Assembly: GCA_900112915.1 (NCBI GenBank) | Contig: FONK01000003.1 | Location: 62,001 to 126,000 of the forward strand | Source: Peptostreptococcaceae bacterium pGA-8 | GTDB taxonomy: Bacteria > Bacillota > Clostridia > Peptostreptococcales > Anaerovoracaceae | Length of the DNA: 64,000 nucleotides | Direction: 5' to 3' | Shown: positions 16,260 to 26,179 of the stretch, piece by piece | How the letters are laid out: the number at the start of each line of letters is the position of its first letter | Position numbering within the stretch: position 1 is the stretch's first letter | The notes under the pieces: generated by a model | Told to the model about the DNA's origin: nothing | The model's database searches: none | Seen by the model: only the letters and a program-made list of their open reading frames with translations | Program-made: the position numbers and the translations under genes

Positions 16260-16793
16260 ATGATAATAAGAAAGGCTGTCATGGCTGATATTGAATATGT
16301 TAGTGAAATATATGAAAAAATACACAGAGAAGAAGCTCTTGGAAGACTGTCAACCGGCTGGACTCAAGGTGTATATCCGACAAAGAATACAGCCTGTGAG
16401 GCATTGCAGAGGGGCGAGCTCTTTGTAGGCGTGGTTAATGGAGATGTAGTTGGCTCAGCCGTTTTCAATCAAATTCAAGTGGATTGTTATATCGAAGGAA
16501 ATTGGGAGAGAAAATGCAGCGATGAGCAAATAATGGTAATGCACACTTTAACTATTTCTCCTGAATATGCAGGTTGCGGTCTGGGAAAAAAATTTCTGCT
16601 ATGGTATGAGAATTATGCAGCTGCTAATCATTGCAAAGCCCTTCGAATTGACACTCAGGAGAAAAACACGGTTGCCAGAGCCATGTACAAAAGCTATGGA
16701 TTTAAAGAAGTTGGCATTGTAGGGTGTGATTTTAACGGTATTTCTGATGTTAGGCTGGTTTTACTTGAAAAGCCTGTAAATATAGAAGATTGA
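16260..16793 (+). CDS. GNAT-family N-acetyltransferase
   Basis: 177 residues with the acetyl-CoA-binding signature of GNAT enzymes: MHTLTISPEYAGCGLGKKFLLWYE (the V/I-x-P...GxGxG/A-type loop) and the strand-helix LRIDTQEKNTVARAMYKSYGFKEVG. The substrate is unknown. GAGAGGGG lies just before the ATG. It ends the plus-strand accessory run and is separated from the minus-strand GDPD gene by a bidirectional terminator. Confidence 0.88.
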   Translation: MIIRKAVMADIEYVSEIYEKIHREEALGRLSTGWTQGVYPTKNTACEALQRGELFVGVVNGDVVGSAVFNQIQVDCYIEGNWERKCSDEQIMVMHTLTISPEYAGCGLGKKFLLWYENYAAANHCKALRIDTQEKNTVARAMYKSYGFKEVGIVGCDFNGISDVRLVLLEKPVNIED

Positions 16794-16858
16794 TTTCCGG
16801 TTTTGAAGTCTCAATTTTCAGACTCCCATAATCTTATTGACAAGCTGAATATTAGATA

Positions 16859-16895
16859 TTAATTAAGACCGCTCCTTTTGAACGGTCTTAATTAA
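16859..16895. terminator. Bidirectional terminator
   Basis: A perfect 13-bp stem (TTAATTAAGACCG 16859-16871, CGGTCTTAATTAA 16883-16895) with an 11-base loop between the converging GNAT and GDPD genes. Confidence 0.75.
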
Positions 16896-18731
16896 TTAAA
16901 TCTCAAACATGCCCTTAATTCCATCCAAAACGATATCAACATCGGACTGCTGATCCCACATCTTAATGGATTTTTTGATGTCTGTTACATGGTCCGTTAT
17001 TATGCCGTCTATGTTTGCGTCTATCAGCTTATTAACAGTATCGCTATAGTTGACAGTCCATACAAAGGCCTTTTTTCCCTCTGAGTGAATTTTTTCGACA
17101 GATTCTAAGCTTACAACCGCCTCCTCCATAATTAGGTAATCAGTGTTGAGCTTTGCGGTATCGCCTAAAGCGAAGAAATACAAATATCCTGTTTTTATTT
17201 CAGGGTGTTTTTTCTCGATGTATTCAATGAGGCTGTAATCCAAGGAGATTATAACAGTCTCCTCTTCCATGTTTTTTGCATGAATTGCATTTACCACATC
17301 GTCAGCCATTTTTTTATCTGCATCTGCACCCTTCAGCTCAATCAGCAAACCTATTTTGTCTTTGGCAGCATTCAGCATACCATCAAGGTCGGCAACATTG
17401 TCCGACTTTCCCTTTTCATTAAAATGATTTTTGACCTTGAGCTTTTTAATTTCGTTCCAGGTCATTTCGGAAGGCTTCTTAGGGCTTCCTGTGAGACGTT
17501 CAAAGGTAGTATCATGGTTTATTATGTAGATGCCGTCTTTTGAGCGCATGACATCTATTTCACTCCACCTTGCTCCGGCATTTATGGCAGCTTCAAGCCC
17601 TGCAATTGTGTTTTCAGGTCCGAGATCGCCGCCTCCTCGATGAGCAACAATGTTTACCTTAGTCCGATATCGAAATATATCATCAAAATAGTAGCCGGTG
17701 AAGGCGCCTGCAAATATATTGAAAACTATGAGCCCGCAGATTAGCCAATAAAAATATATTTTCCCACGCCTTGCTTTTGCCGGTGGGGTGGTAACAGAAG
17801 CATGCTGATTGAAAGCTTGTGTCGATAGCTCAGATATAACAAAAAACTTTTCGGTCAACAAATGAATTTGCAGCGGGGCAATTAGAAAAACCCAAAGGTT
17901 GATGAACTCTGCAAATGTAAACAAGAAGAACATCATTAGAATTCGAGATAATAATACATTGTGTACTATGCCGCTACCGATAAAATCAATAAAAAGCTGC
18001 ATGGATATTCCAAGTAATGCGGTTATAATAAATAGAAATACATTGACCAATAAGAAATTTTTTAATATTGAAGTCTTGTTTTCCCATACGGCAATTATGG
18101 AATTTTTCATTGAGCTAAATGCGTTATTTCTTTCAATTTGCATATAATGGAATGTCAAAAGCAGAAAAAAGCCGACAATAGAGAATAAGACAACAACAGA
18201 CCAATATATAAAAGAATACATCGGATTTGCATCTATTACCGAAGTGATGAAATTAGGAATCTGTATATTTTTTATCAAAGAGAGCCTTAACCCCACTCCT
18301 ACAAGAGGAACCATTAACAAAATATATACAATCAAAAACAAGCCTGTGGGAGAAAGAAAATTCCTGATTGATTTAATACCTCGCCATAGGGCAGTATGAA
18401 CCCCTATCGGGGTTTTGGATCTTTTGATTGATGCACTTATTTCAATCAAAGCATTAATATCAATAATTATTACAAGTAAAAGTATAAGGACCCCAATGGC
18501 GAAGAGCGTTAGACCCCTAAATGAGAATAGAAACTCCCTAAAATGACCGCTGGATAAAGCCATCTGTCCTGATGCCTTAATTAACACATCTGCCAATTTA
18601 TAAAACAGGGGTAATACAACAAGAAAGAAAACCCCTTTTGTAATCAGCTGATATTTTGTATATGTCCAAATATTATTTATATAGGAGTGAATGGCACTTT
18701 TAAAGTGGATTAAGATACATTTTTTATTCAT
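16896..18731 (-). CDS. Glycerophosphodiester phosphodiesterase with membrane domain
   Basis: Hydrolyses glycerophosphodiesters to an alcohol and glycerol-3-phosphate. The N-terminal about 350 residues form a multi-helix membrane domain of the GDPDase_memb type. The C-terminal about 240 residues are the GDPD catalytic domain: NIVAHRGGGDLGPENT (His-Arg...Glu-Asn), EIDVMRSKDG and INHDTTFERLT. The start at 18731 (MNKKCILIHFK) avoids overlap with the upstream CPBP gene and follows an AGGGA site; a longer frame reaches 18788. About 611 residues. The domain order matches Gram-positive membrane GDPDs that may act on lipoteichoic-acid or lipid-derived glycerophosphodiesters. Confidence 0.88.
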   Translation of the reverse strand: MNKKCILIHFKSAIHSYINNIWTYTKYQLITKGVFFLVVLPLFYKLADVLIKASGQMALSSGHFREFLFSFRGLTLFAIGVLILLLVIIIDINALIEISASIKRSKTPIGVHTALWRGIKSIRNFLSPTGLFLIVYILLMVPLVGVGLRLSLIKNIQIPNFITSVIDANPMYSFIYWSVVVLFSIVGFFLLLTFHYMQIERNNAFSSMKNSIIAVWENKTSILKNFLLVNVFLFIITALLGISMQLFIDFIGSGIVHNVLLSRILMMFFLFTFAEFINLWVFLIAPLQIHLLTEKFFVISELSTQAFNQHASVTTPPAKARRGKIYFYWLICGLIVFNIFAGAFTGYYFDDIFRYRTKVNIVAHRGGGDLGPENTIAGLEAAINAGARWSEIDVMRSKDGIYIINHDTTFERLTGSPKKPSEMTWNEIKKLKVKNHFNEKGKSDNVADLDGMLNAAKDKIGLLIELKGADADKKMADDVVNAIHAKNMEEETVIISLDYSLIEYIEKKHPEIKTGYLYFFALGDTAKLNTDYLIMEEAVVSLESVEKIHSEGKKAFVWTVNYSDTVNKLIDANIDGIITDHVTDIKKSIKMWDQQSDVDIVLDGIKGMFEI

Positions 18732-18769
18732 TTGAAACCGTCCCTGTGAGTATAATTTTGATGGCAGCA

Positions 18770-19477
18770 TTATATGCCTAATCTCCAAAGTATTGCAAGA
18801 CCCAGAATATCCGCTATTCCGTGGGCAAGGAAAAAAGGAAGCAGATTTTTGCTTCCGGACTTACAGTATAGAATATACATGTAAAAGCCGAAAATAAAGC
18901 CTATACCAATAGCAGACCACATTCCCTGATATGTGTGGAAACTAAATCTCACTACTAACGAAAAGGGCAGGACCCACTTAAGGTCACGCTTACTTACGGA
19001 AAGGCATATGCCCAAAAAGAAAAGTTCTTCATATACACCGTTGAAGAGGGAATATATTATTGTTGAAATAGTTTCATTATCGTATAATGCGGAAATTGAC
19101 ATAGGAAATGGCAGCTTGTCATAAAAATGGTTAGGAACCATCATATATAAATCCATCAACAAAGCTCCACCTAAAAAAATCAGGACACCATAGAGGACTG
19201 CTTTGATGTTCCACTTAACATTCCATTGTTTAAAATTGAAATTTCTAAGCAAAAGATATAGCAGTGCTATACCGAGAAAAACAGATTGAGATAATAATGC
19301 GGAATAATTATCTGAAGCGCTGAATTCCGTAGCTTCACCTATATTGAATTCTCCGTTGAGCAATGCAATATAGCCCTTTGTTGAATTTATAATGCCCTCA
19401 CCGCAGAAAATGAAAGCTAATATGAGTATGTCGAACCATTTCAGGTTTTCGGATTTGTTATTTTTAGCTAGTGTCAT
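18770..19477 (-). CDS. CPBP-family intramembrane metalloprotease
   Basis: 235 residues with about six membrane helices. The Abi/CPBP motifs are present: EE in YEELFFLG, a conserved His in RFSFHTYQG, and His in LAHGIADI. These are the putative catalytic residues of CAAX-like glutamic/metallo intramembrane proteases. ATG 19477 is preferred to GTG 19489 because AGGTG is suitably spaced. It lies 38 bp before the GDPD gene on the same strand. The 304-bp gap upstream to 19781 shows no gene I can support. Confidence 0.82.
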   Translation of the reverse strand: MTLAKNNKSENLKWFDILILAFIFCGEGIINSTKGYIALLNGEFNIGEATEFSASDNYSALLSQSVFLGIALLYLLLRNFNFKQWNVKWNIKAVLYGVLIFLGGALLMDLYMMVPNHFYDKLPFPMSISALYDNETISTIIYSLFNGVYEELFFLGICLSVSKRDLKWVLPFSLVVRFSFHTYQGMWSAIGIGFIFGFYMYILYCKSGSKNLLPFFLAHGIADILGLAILWRLGI

Positions 19478-19781
19478 ATTTTGTATCACCTATATAACTT
19501 TTATAGAAATTGAGAATTATTGCTTAGCTTCCGGCTGCCGGACTTTTCTCAGCTTGTAAGAGAATTGGCTGAAGGAATATTAAGACACCTCATTATATCA
19601 AAGCTTAATTTTAAAAACAAACCATCAGAAGCCTCAAATGGCAGTTTTAACATATTCGTAAGAAATCATTCAGTAATCGTTAATTTTAGCTGTGCCACAT
19701 AATCTTATGTCGCCGGAAATGTGATAGAAAAGACGGCGGAAGTATGGTAAAATTATCGTAGAAAGCAGAGAGGGAGAACTT

Positions 19782-21032
19782 ATGAAGGAAAGCGAAACAC
19801 TCAAGAAAGTAACATATGTATATGATCTTCTTAAGGATGAGGAGGCTTGCATTAATCAGGCAAGGGTTGCCGGAGCTCTTAAGGAGAAGATGGAAAATAA
19901 TAATTTGACCGTGTCTATAATCGGACAGTTTAAAAGAGGCAAGAGCACCTTGGGAAATGCCATTTTGGGAGACAAGGTTTTACCCGTAGGAATAGTTCCC
20001 ATCACATCAGCAGTAACAAAAATTTTATACGGCGAAAGAAGAGCTGAGGTGAGGTTCAACAATGGAGTAATTGAGCCTATTGAATTTGAAAGACTATCGG
20101 AGTTCATCAGTGAACAGGAGAACCAAAATAATAAATTGGGGGTATCCTCAGTGGTGCTTCACAGTCCGTCAAAATTCTTAAAGAATGGCTTAGAGTTTGT
20201 TGATACACCGGGAGTCGGCTCCTTCCATAAGAACAATACTGAGGTAGCATATCAATATATGAAGGAAAGCGATGCTGTAATATTTCTTCTGTCGGTAGAC
20301 AGCCCTATTAACGAAATTGAAATTGAGTTCCTAAGGAGAACAAAAAATTTTGCAGCTAAGTTCTATTTTGCAGTGAACAAAATAGACATAGTCGATGCCG
20401 AAGACCTGAAGGCGTACATGGACTACTGCAGAAAGCTTCTTTGTCAGCTGATGGGCACCGATACGGTAAACATGTTCCCTGTAAGTGCAAAGACAGGGGA
20501 AGGAATTAAAGAACTGGAAAAGGCTGTTTTGACAGATAGAAAAAAGGCCACGGACGAAATTTTAGAGGGGTCGGCAGCATTGAAGCTTAGAGATATAATT
20601 GATAGCGCCATTAATCAATTGGGCTTTTATAGGAAGGCCATGAGCATGGAATATGCAGAATTGGATAAGCGATTTGATGCTATTGAAGAGCTTGCTGCAG
20701 GAATGAAGGAAGAAGCTGAAGGCTGTTCGGGCGGATTTGAAATTAAGCTGAATGAGATTAAGCTTAAGGTAGCTGAGGAGGTTCAGGAGCTTTTCGAGAT
20801 GGAGTATCTTTATGAAATTGAAGAGACAACCGCCTTTGGTATGTCAATGACAAAAGAAGAATTTTTGCAGAAAGCAGCACAGGTTTTCGATGATTTAAAG
20901 ACATCTTTAAATAGTATATTGCTTTACAGAGAAGAAAATGCGTATATCGTTATTAGGCGAATTGCAAATACCAATCTTTTAGCCAAGAGACTTAGAGAGG
21001 TTAAACGTAGTTTACCCGGTCTTTCTGAATAG
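19782..21032 (+). CDS. Dynamin-like GTPase, short form
   Basis: 416 residues. The N-terminal GTPase domain has all motifs: P-loop GQFKRGKST (about residues 48-56), switch Thr in PITSAVT, DTPGVGS and NKID. The C-terminal part is helical (about 270-416). Bacterial dynamin-like proteins that remodel membranes are usually longer, and no obvious lipid-binding paddle or membrane segment is seen, so it may work with a partner or as a membrane-stress GTPase. GAGGGAG precedes the ATG. It stands alone, upstream of the metal-ATPase run. Confidence 0.8.
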   Translation: MKESETLKKVTYVYDLLKDEEACINQARVAGALKEKMENNNLTVSIIGQFKRGKSTLGNAILGDKVLPVGIVPITSAVTKILYGERRAEVRFNNGVIEPIEFERLSEFISEQENQNNKLGVSSVVLHSPSKFLKNGLEFVDTPGVGSFHKNNTEVAYQYMKESDAVIFLLSVDSPINEIEIEFLRRTKNFAAKFYFAVNKIDIVDAEDLKAYMDYCRKLLCQLMGTDTVNMFPVSAKTGEGIKELEKAVLTDRKKATDEILEGSAALKLRDIIDSAINQLGFYRKAMSMEYAELDKRFDAIEELAAGMKEEAEGCSGGFEIKLNEIKLKVAEEVQELFEMEYLYEIEETTAFGMSMTKEEFLQKAAQVFDDLKTSLNSILLYREENAYIVIRRIANTNLLAKRLREVKRSLPGLSE

Positions 21033-21112
21033 ACGATTTGTTTGACAGATTATTCATAGGGAGCTATAATTAAGAGAATAAATATAAGTGTATATTAAGG
21101 AAGGACAAGGCT

Positions 21113-21193
21113 ATGAAAAAACATAAATTTTGGGCATGGGCAGCAGCTGTTTGCTTTGTGCTGGCAATGATTACAGGAGTTAAAAGAAAGTAG
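21113..21193 (+). CDS. 26-residue single-helix membrane microprotein
   Basis: Reads MKKHKFWAWAAAVCFVLAMI followed by TGVKRK and TAG: a basic start, one hydrophobic helix and a basic end. AAGGAAGG lies upstream of the ATG. It directly precedes the small PacL-like protein and the metal ATPase (64-bp gap). By position and topology I infer a small partner of that transporter; no family is recognised. Spurious translation cannot be excluded at this length. Confidence 0.55.
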   Translation: MKKHKFWAWAAAVCFVLAMITGVKRK

Positions 21194-21256
21194 AAAATAC
21201 AATAGGCGGCAGAGAATGTGCTTGTGTATTATTATAAAGAAATAGGAGGAAGAATA

Positions 21257-21595
21257 ATGAGTTGGTTTACATGGAAAAAAGCAGGGATTTTTGCAGGTGG
21301 TGTATTATTCGGTTCAGCAGGGCTGAAGGTTCTTGCCGGCAGAGATGCAAAAAGGGTTTACACACATTGTGTTGCGGCAGGCTTGAGAGCTAAGGATTCT
21401 GCCATGGATGCTGTCACTAATATCCAGGAAAACTTTGAGGACATCGTTGAAGAGGCTAAGCTGATTAACGAGGAGAGAGAATTAGAAGAAGAATTCTGGG
21501 ATGACTTTGACGAATTTGATGATGAGGATTTCTGGGATGATGAAGAATGCGACTGTTCAGAGTATGATGGAGAGGAAGCTGTAGATAAGAAATAA
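21257..21595 (+). CDS. DUF6110-like small protein with acidic, cysteine-containing tail (possible ATPase partner)
   Basis: 112 residues. An N-terminal hydrophobic/Gly-rich helix (AGIFAGGVLFGSAGLKVL), then an amphipathic helix (HCVAAGLRAKDSAMDAVTNI), and a C-terminal tail that is almost wholly Asp/Glu/Trp/Phe with two Cys (FWDDEECDCSEYD). It precedes a P-type metal ATPase by 23 bp. The layout (membrane helix, Ala-rich helix, metal-attracting tail, adjacent ATPase) parallels mycobacterial PacL/DUF1490 proteins that assist CtpC-type exporters. That function is an inference from layout; sequence identity is not claimed. AGGAGGA precedes the ATG. Confidence 0.65.
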   Translation: MSWFTWKKAGIFAGGVLFGSAGLKVLAGRDAKRVYTHCVAAGLRAKDSAMDAVTNIQENFEDIVEEAKLINEERELEEEFWDDFDEFDDEDFWDDEECDCSEYDGEEAVDKK

Positions 21596-21618
21596 TTGCT
21601 TATTTACACTTTGAACAG

Positions 21619-23760
21619 ATGAAATTTAAACTTAAACACGAAATTGTGGGAAGAATCAGAGTAAGTCTCGATGCAAAGAGGCTTACTTTTGATGAGGCTG
21701 ATGTTTTAGAATACTATTTAACAAGGTTACCTGAACTGGACAGTGTTAAGGTATATGAGAGAACTGCAGATGTGGTGCTTTCATTTAAGCCTTGGTACTT
21801 TAAGGATGCTTCTGAATATTTAAATGGCAGAAGGAAGGTTCTCAGGGCCTTGAGAAAATTTGATTTTACACAGGAGACCGCACCGGATTATGTATTCCAA
21901 AGCTCCGGCAGAAGGCTTAATGCAGAATATAAGGAGAAGCTGGTCGCAGCCTTAGGCAAGCGCCTTATAATGACCTCTATAATGCCTGCTACTATTAGAA
22001 TTGTAATTACAGCCTTCCAGTCAATTAGATATATTAAAGAAGGAATCAAGTGCCTTGCAGCCGGAAAGCTCAAGGTCCCTGTTTTAGACGGTATCGCCAT
22101 TGGAACATCAATGATGAGAGGCAATTTCAACACGGCAGGTTCCGTAATGTTCTTACTCGGTTTTGGTGAGCTTCTGGAAGAGTGGACAAAAAAACGCTCT
22201 TATGGAGATTTAGCCAGAAGCATGGCGTTGAATATAAGCCATGTTTGGCTGATAAAAGATGACAAAGAGCTGTTGGTCCTGGCAGATACCATCGTTCCCG
22301 GCGACACGGTCAGAGTTCATATGGGAAATATAATTCCTTTTGACGGAGAAGTTGAAGCAGGTGATGCCCTTGTAAATCAAAGCTCAATGACAGGAGAGTC
22401 TGCACCGGTTCACAGGCGTAAAGGAGATACCGTTTATGCCGGTACTGTTTTGGAAGAAGGCGAGCTGATAATTAAAATCAGAGAAGCTTGTGGAACCAAT
22501 AAATATGATAAGATAATATCCATGATTGAGGCTTCTGAAAAGACGAAGTCAATTTCAGAGAGCAAGGCTGAGCATTTGGCTGATAGGCTTGTACCATATA
22601 CTTTAGCGGGGACTATAGTTACATATCTCTTAACAAGAAATATAACTAAGGCCCTTGCGGTGCTGATGGTGGATTTTTCCTGTGCTCTAAAGCTGGCAAT
22701 GCCGATTTCCGTAATTACGGCTATGAAGGAAGCCCAAAAACACGAGATTACAGTTAAGGGCGGAAAATTCTTTGAAGCGGTAGCAGAAGCTGATACAGTC
22801 GTTTTCGACAAAACAGGCACTCTAACCAAGGCAACTCCAAAGGTCAAAGATATCATTTCCTTTGGGAAGATGGGCTTTGATGAAATTTTGAAAATTTCAG
22901 CTTGCTTAGAAGAACATTTCCCTCACTCGGTTGCTAAAGCTGTAGTTAAAGAGGCGGCAGAACGAGGTATAGTTCATGACGAAATGCATTCAAAGGTTGA
23001 TTATATCGTAGCCCATGGCATAGCTTCCTTTATCGGTGACAAAAGAGTTGTAATCGGAAGCAGGCATTTTATCTTTGAGGATGAGGGCTGCAAGCTTGGA
23101 AGAGGTATGAAGAGGAGATTTGATAATCTTCCTAAAGAATATTCGCATCTCTATTTGGCTATCGATTCAAGGCTTGAGGCTGTTTTGTTAATAGACGACC
23201 CCTTAAGAGAAGATGCAGCCGATGTGATAAGAGCTTTGAAGCAGAGAGGCATCAAGCGAATTGTAATGATGACCGGTGACAGCAGACATACAGCTGAAGC
23301 TATTGCGGCAAGAGCAGGTATTGATGAGTTTTATTCGGAGGTCTTGCCTGAAGATAAAGCCGGATACATTGAAAAAGAAAGAGAGAAAGGCCATAAGGTC
23401 ATCATGGTCGGCGACGGGATTAATGACACACCGGCCCTTTCAGCATCAAATGTCGGAATTGCAATTAGCGATGGAGCTGAAATCACAAGAGAAATTGCAG
23501 ATATTATTATAAATGTGGACGACATGTCTAAGCTGACAACCTTAATTGATATAAGCCATGGATTAATGAAGCGAATTTCTTCTAACTACAAAAGCATAGT
23601 TGGGATAAACGGTGCTCTCATTGGACTTGGCGTTGGAGGAGTGATTATGCCAACTACATCGGCATTGATTCACAATGGCTCAACGCTGGCTATTGGAGTC
23701 AAGAGCATGAATGACTATTTGCCGCCTGAGCATATGCTCGCAGGTGAGCATGAGCAATAA
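21619..23760 (+). CDS. P-type metal-transporting ATPase with SCA metal motif
   Basis: 713-residue P1B-like ATPase. An N-terminal HMA-like domain without CxxC (about 1-65) precedes the membrane part. Catalytic motifs are complete: SMTGESAP (actuator), DKTGTLT (phosphorylated Asp), MTGDSRHTAEAIA and VGDGINDTPAL. The channel motif reads DFSCALKLAMP where copper or zinc pumps have CPC/CPx, placing it in the CtpC-like set whose ions are argued to be Mn or Zn. Coupled to the small acidic gene upstream. The ribosome site is weak, suggesting translational coupling. Substrate unresolved. Confidence 0.87.
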   Translation: MKFKLKHEIVGRIRVSLDAKRLTFDEADVLEYYLTRLPELDSVKVYERTADVVLSFKPWYFKDASEYLNGRRKVLRALRKFDFTQETAPDYVFQSSGRRLNAEYKEKLVAALGKRLIMTSIMPATIRIVITAFQSIRYIKEGIKCLAAGKLKVPVLDGIAIGTSMMRGNFNTAGSVMFLLGFGELLEEWTKKRSYGDLARSMALNISHVWLIKDDKELLVLADTIVPGDTVRVHMGNIIPFDGEVEAGDALVNQSSMTGESAPVHRRKGDTVYAGTVLEEGELIIKIREACGTNKYDKIISMIEASEKTKSISESKAEHLADRLVPYTLAGTIVTYLLTRNITKALAVLMVDFSCALKLAMPISVITAMKEAQKHEITVKGGKFFEAVAEADTVVFDKTGTLTKATPKVKDIISFGKMGFDEILKISACLEEHFPHSVAKAVVKEAAERGIVHDEMHSKVDYIVAHGIASFIGDKRVVIGSRHFIFEDEGCKLGRGMKRRFDNLPKEYSHLYLAIDSRLEAVLLIDDPLREDAADVIRALKQRGIKRIVMMTGDSRHTAEAIAARAGIDEFYSEVLPEDKAGYIEKEREKGHKVIMVGDGINDTPALSASNVGIAISDGAEITREIADIIINVDDMSKLTTLIDISHGLMKRISSNYKSIVGINGALIGLGVGGVIMPTTSALIHNGSTLAIGVKSMNDYLPPEHMLAGEHEQ

Positions 23761-23787
23761 AAATAAAACTTGAGCATGGAGGATAGA

Positions 23788-25434
23788 ATGACAGAAAATA
23801 TTGCAAGCAACTTTATACACAACATCATCGACAAAGACTTGGAAACCGGGAAGTATGGCGAGAAGGTTTATACACGTTTTCCACCTGAACCGAATGGCTA
23901 CTTACACATTGGACATGCCAAGTCAATTTGCCTTAACTTTTCAACGGCATTAAAGTATGGTGGAAAGTGCAATTTGAGATATGATGATACCAATCCGGTG
24001 AAAGAAGATATGGAATATGTAGAATCCATTGAAGCGGATGTAAGATGGTTGGGTTTCCAGTGGGCAGAGCGGCTCTGGGCAAGCGACTATTTTGATAAGA
24101 TGTATGAGGCTGCCGTTGAGCTTATAAAGCATGGGAAAGCCTATGTTTGCAGCCTTTCGGCGGAAGAAATAAAGGCATACAGAGGAACTCTAAGAGAGCC
24201 CGGCAAAGAGAGCCCCTACAGAAATCAAAGCATTGAAGAGAACCTGAAGCTTTTTGAAGAAATGAAGGAAGGCAAATATGCTGACGGCGAAAAGGTTTTG
24301 AGAGCTAAAATTGACATGGCATCGCCTAATATGAATATGAGAGACCCTGTTATTTATAGAATTGCTCATTCTGAACACCACAATACCGGTGATAAATGGT
24401 GTATATATCCGATGTATGATTTTGCGCATCCGATTGAAGATGCCATTGAGGGCATTACTCATTCTATCTGCACCTTGGAATTTGAAGATCACAGGCCTCT
24501 TTACGATTGGGTATTAAATGAAATCGGATGGTGGAATCCACAGCCACAGCAGATTGAATTTGCAAGGTTAAATTTAACCAATACCGTAATGAGCAAGCGT
24601 TATCTTAAGAAGCTCGTTGACGATAGAGTGGTTGATGGCTGGGATGATCCCAGAATGCCTACCATTGCAGGCATAAGAAGAAGGGGCTATACTCCTGAAG
24701 CTGTTAGAGATTTTTGTGAGAGAATCGGCGTTGCCAAGGCAAACAGCACTGTAGAAATAGGACTTCTTGAATTCTGCATAAGAGAAGACTTAAAGAAAAA
24801 GGTTCAAAGCAAAAATGTAATTGAAGATCCGATAAAGGTTATCATAACCAACTATCCTGAAGATAAAACTGAAGAAGTTGAATTGGAGAACAACAAGGAG
24901 GTTCCTGAAATGGGAACAAGAAAAATCCCATTCTCAAGAGAGCTGTACATAGATGGGGCAGACTTTATGGAAGCTCCGGTGAAGAAGTATTTCAGATTGT
25001 TCCCGGGCAACGAGGTTAGAGTTAAAGGTGCATACTTCATCACATGTAACGAAGTCGTTAAAAACGAAGATGGAAGCATCAAGGAGCTTTTATGCACCTA
25101 TGATGAGGCAACGAGAAGCGGTTCAGGATTTGAGGGAAGAAAGGTTAAGGGTACCATTCATTTCGTAGATGCTAAGACTGCGGTACCTATTAAAATCAGA
25201 AATTACAATTATCTGATGCTGCCTGATGAAAATGGGGATAATCAACTGAACCCAGATTCGGTGGAAGAAAAAATTGCCTATGCTGAGCCGTCCATTAACG
25301 ACGCTAAGCCGGGTGAAAGATTCCAGTTCTTTAGACACGGATATTATATTGCCGATGAAAAGCTTACTACTGACACAGAAAAGGTGTTCAACAGAATTGT
25401 TGACCTAAAGAGCAGTTTTAAGCCGACAAAGTAG
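23788..25434 (+). CDS. glnS: Glutaminyl-tRNA synthetase
   Basis: Class I synthetase charging tRNA-Gln directly. HIGH motif in [15 protein letters not shown], the KMSKS counterpart VMSKRYL, and the GlnRS-type segments [24 protein letters not shown] and [22 protein letters not shown]-terminal beta-barrel anticodon domains are present; 548 residues is normal. ATG 23788 follows GGAGG by 5 bases; upstream ATG/TTG codons in frame lack sites. No T-box leader is present. Confidence 0.95.
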   Translation: MTENIASNFIHNIIDKDLETGKYGEKVYTRFPPEPNGYLHIGHAKSICLNFSTALKYGGKCNLRYDDTNPVKEDMEYVESIEADVRWLGFQWAERLWASDYFDKMYEAAVELIKHGKAYVCSLSAEEIKAYRGTLREPGKESPYRNQSIEENLKLFEEMKEGKYADGEKVLRAKIDMASPNMNMRDPVIYRIAHSEHHNTGDKWCIYPMYDFAHPIEDAIEGITHSICTLEFEDHRPLYDWVLNEIGWWNPQPQQIEFARLNLTNTVMSKRYLKKLVDDRVVDGWDDPRMPTIAGIRRRGYTPEAVRDFCERIGVAKANSTVEIGLLEFCIREDLKKKVQSKNVIEDPIKVIITNYPEDKTEEVELENNKEVPEMGTRKIPFSRELYIDGADFMEAPVKKYFRLFPGNEVRVKGAYFITCNEVVKNEDGSIKELLCTYDEATRSGSGFEGRKVKGTIHFVDAKTAVPIKIRNYNYLMLPDENGDNQLNPDSVEEKIAYAEPSINDAKPGERFQFFRHGYYIADEKLTTDTEKVFNRIVDLKSSFKPTK

Positions 25435-25441
25435 GTAGACC

Positions 25442-26149
25442 ATGGCAGCAGGCTTAGTTATATTTTTTAAGTCAATAGGCGCAGCCCTACTGGGAATAGC
25501 AGGTGGCTTCGGCGCCGTAGAATTCTATAATCAAATGCCGGCAAAGTGGCTGACCGACTATGGCGAAGAGCCGAAAGAAACGCTCCTTTCAAGGGGCGTT
25601 CCTCGTATCAAGAGGAATCCTTGGGCATACTTGTTTTCCATAATCCTTGTGGTCTGCTACATCAAGGTTATGATGTTTGATGTTAAATTTTTCATATGTG
25701 CAGCCTTTGCTCTGTGGCTCCTCCTTGAAATGTCAATTTGCGATATAAAGGAGAGAATAGTTCCGGATCAGTTAATAATCTTGTTAGCGATTTCAGGACT
25801 GGGCTTTATACCATTTATGAATTCTTGGACAGACGGCGTACTAGGCATAATCGGCGGATTTTCTCTGATGATGGCTATGGCATTTTTGGGTAAGCTATTG
25901 TACAAAAAAGTCGGAGTCGGAGGTGCGGATATAAAAATTATGTCGGCTGTTGGACTGATAGTCGGCTTTAAGGGTGTTTTGAGCATATTTATAATGATGG
26001 CTTTAATCGGCGCCCTTCAAGTGGTATATTTGACTGTTAAAAAGAGAATTGGCAAGGAAACTACCATAGCCATGGTTCCACATGTTGCCATTGCCTTTGC
26101 AATATATATAGGGTTTATGTGGAATATTTGGGACAACATATCTATTTAA
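25442..26149 (+). CDS. Prepilin peptidase-type (A24) aspartic membrane protease
   Basis: 235 residues, about six to seven membrane helices. The two catalytic Asp regions are visible: SICDIKERIVPDQL and VGGADIKIM (GxGD-like). Unlike classic PilD, the zinc/methylase domain with CxxC pairs is missing. No pilin genes are nearby, so the substrate is unknown. It starts 7 bp after glnS. Confidence 0.8.
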   Translation: MAAGLVIFFKSIGAALLGIAGGFGAVEFYNQMPAKWLTDYGEEPKETLLSRGVPRIKRNPWAYLFSIILVVCYIKVMMFDVKFFICAAFALWLLLEMSICDIKERIVPDQLIILLAISGLGFIPFMNSWTDGVLGIIGGFSLMMAMAFLGKLLYKKVGVGGADIKIMSAVGLIVGFKGVLSIFIMMALIGALQVVYLTVKKRIGKETTIAMVPHVAIAFAIYIGFMWNIWDNISI

Positions 26150-26179
26150 ATCTGACCGGGAAATTTGGAGGTGTATAAC

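Noticed and set aside
19520-19702. A 60-codon plus-strand frame between the CPBP and dynamin genes
   Set aside because: TTG start, no ribosome site and no recognisable family. It could be a remnant, but the evidence is too thin.
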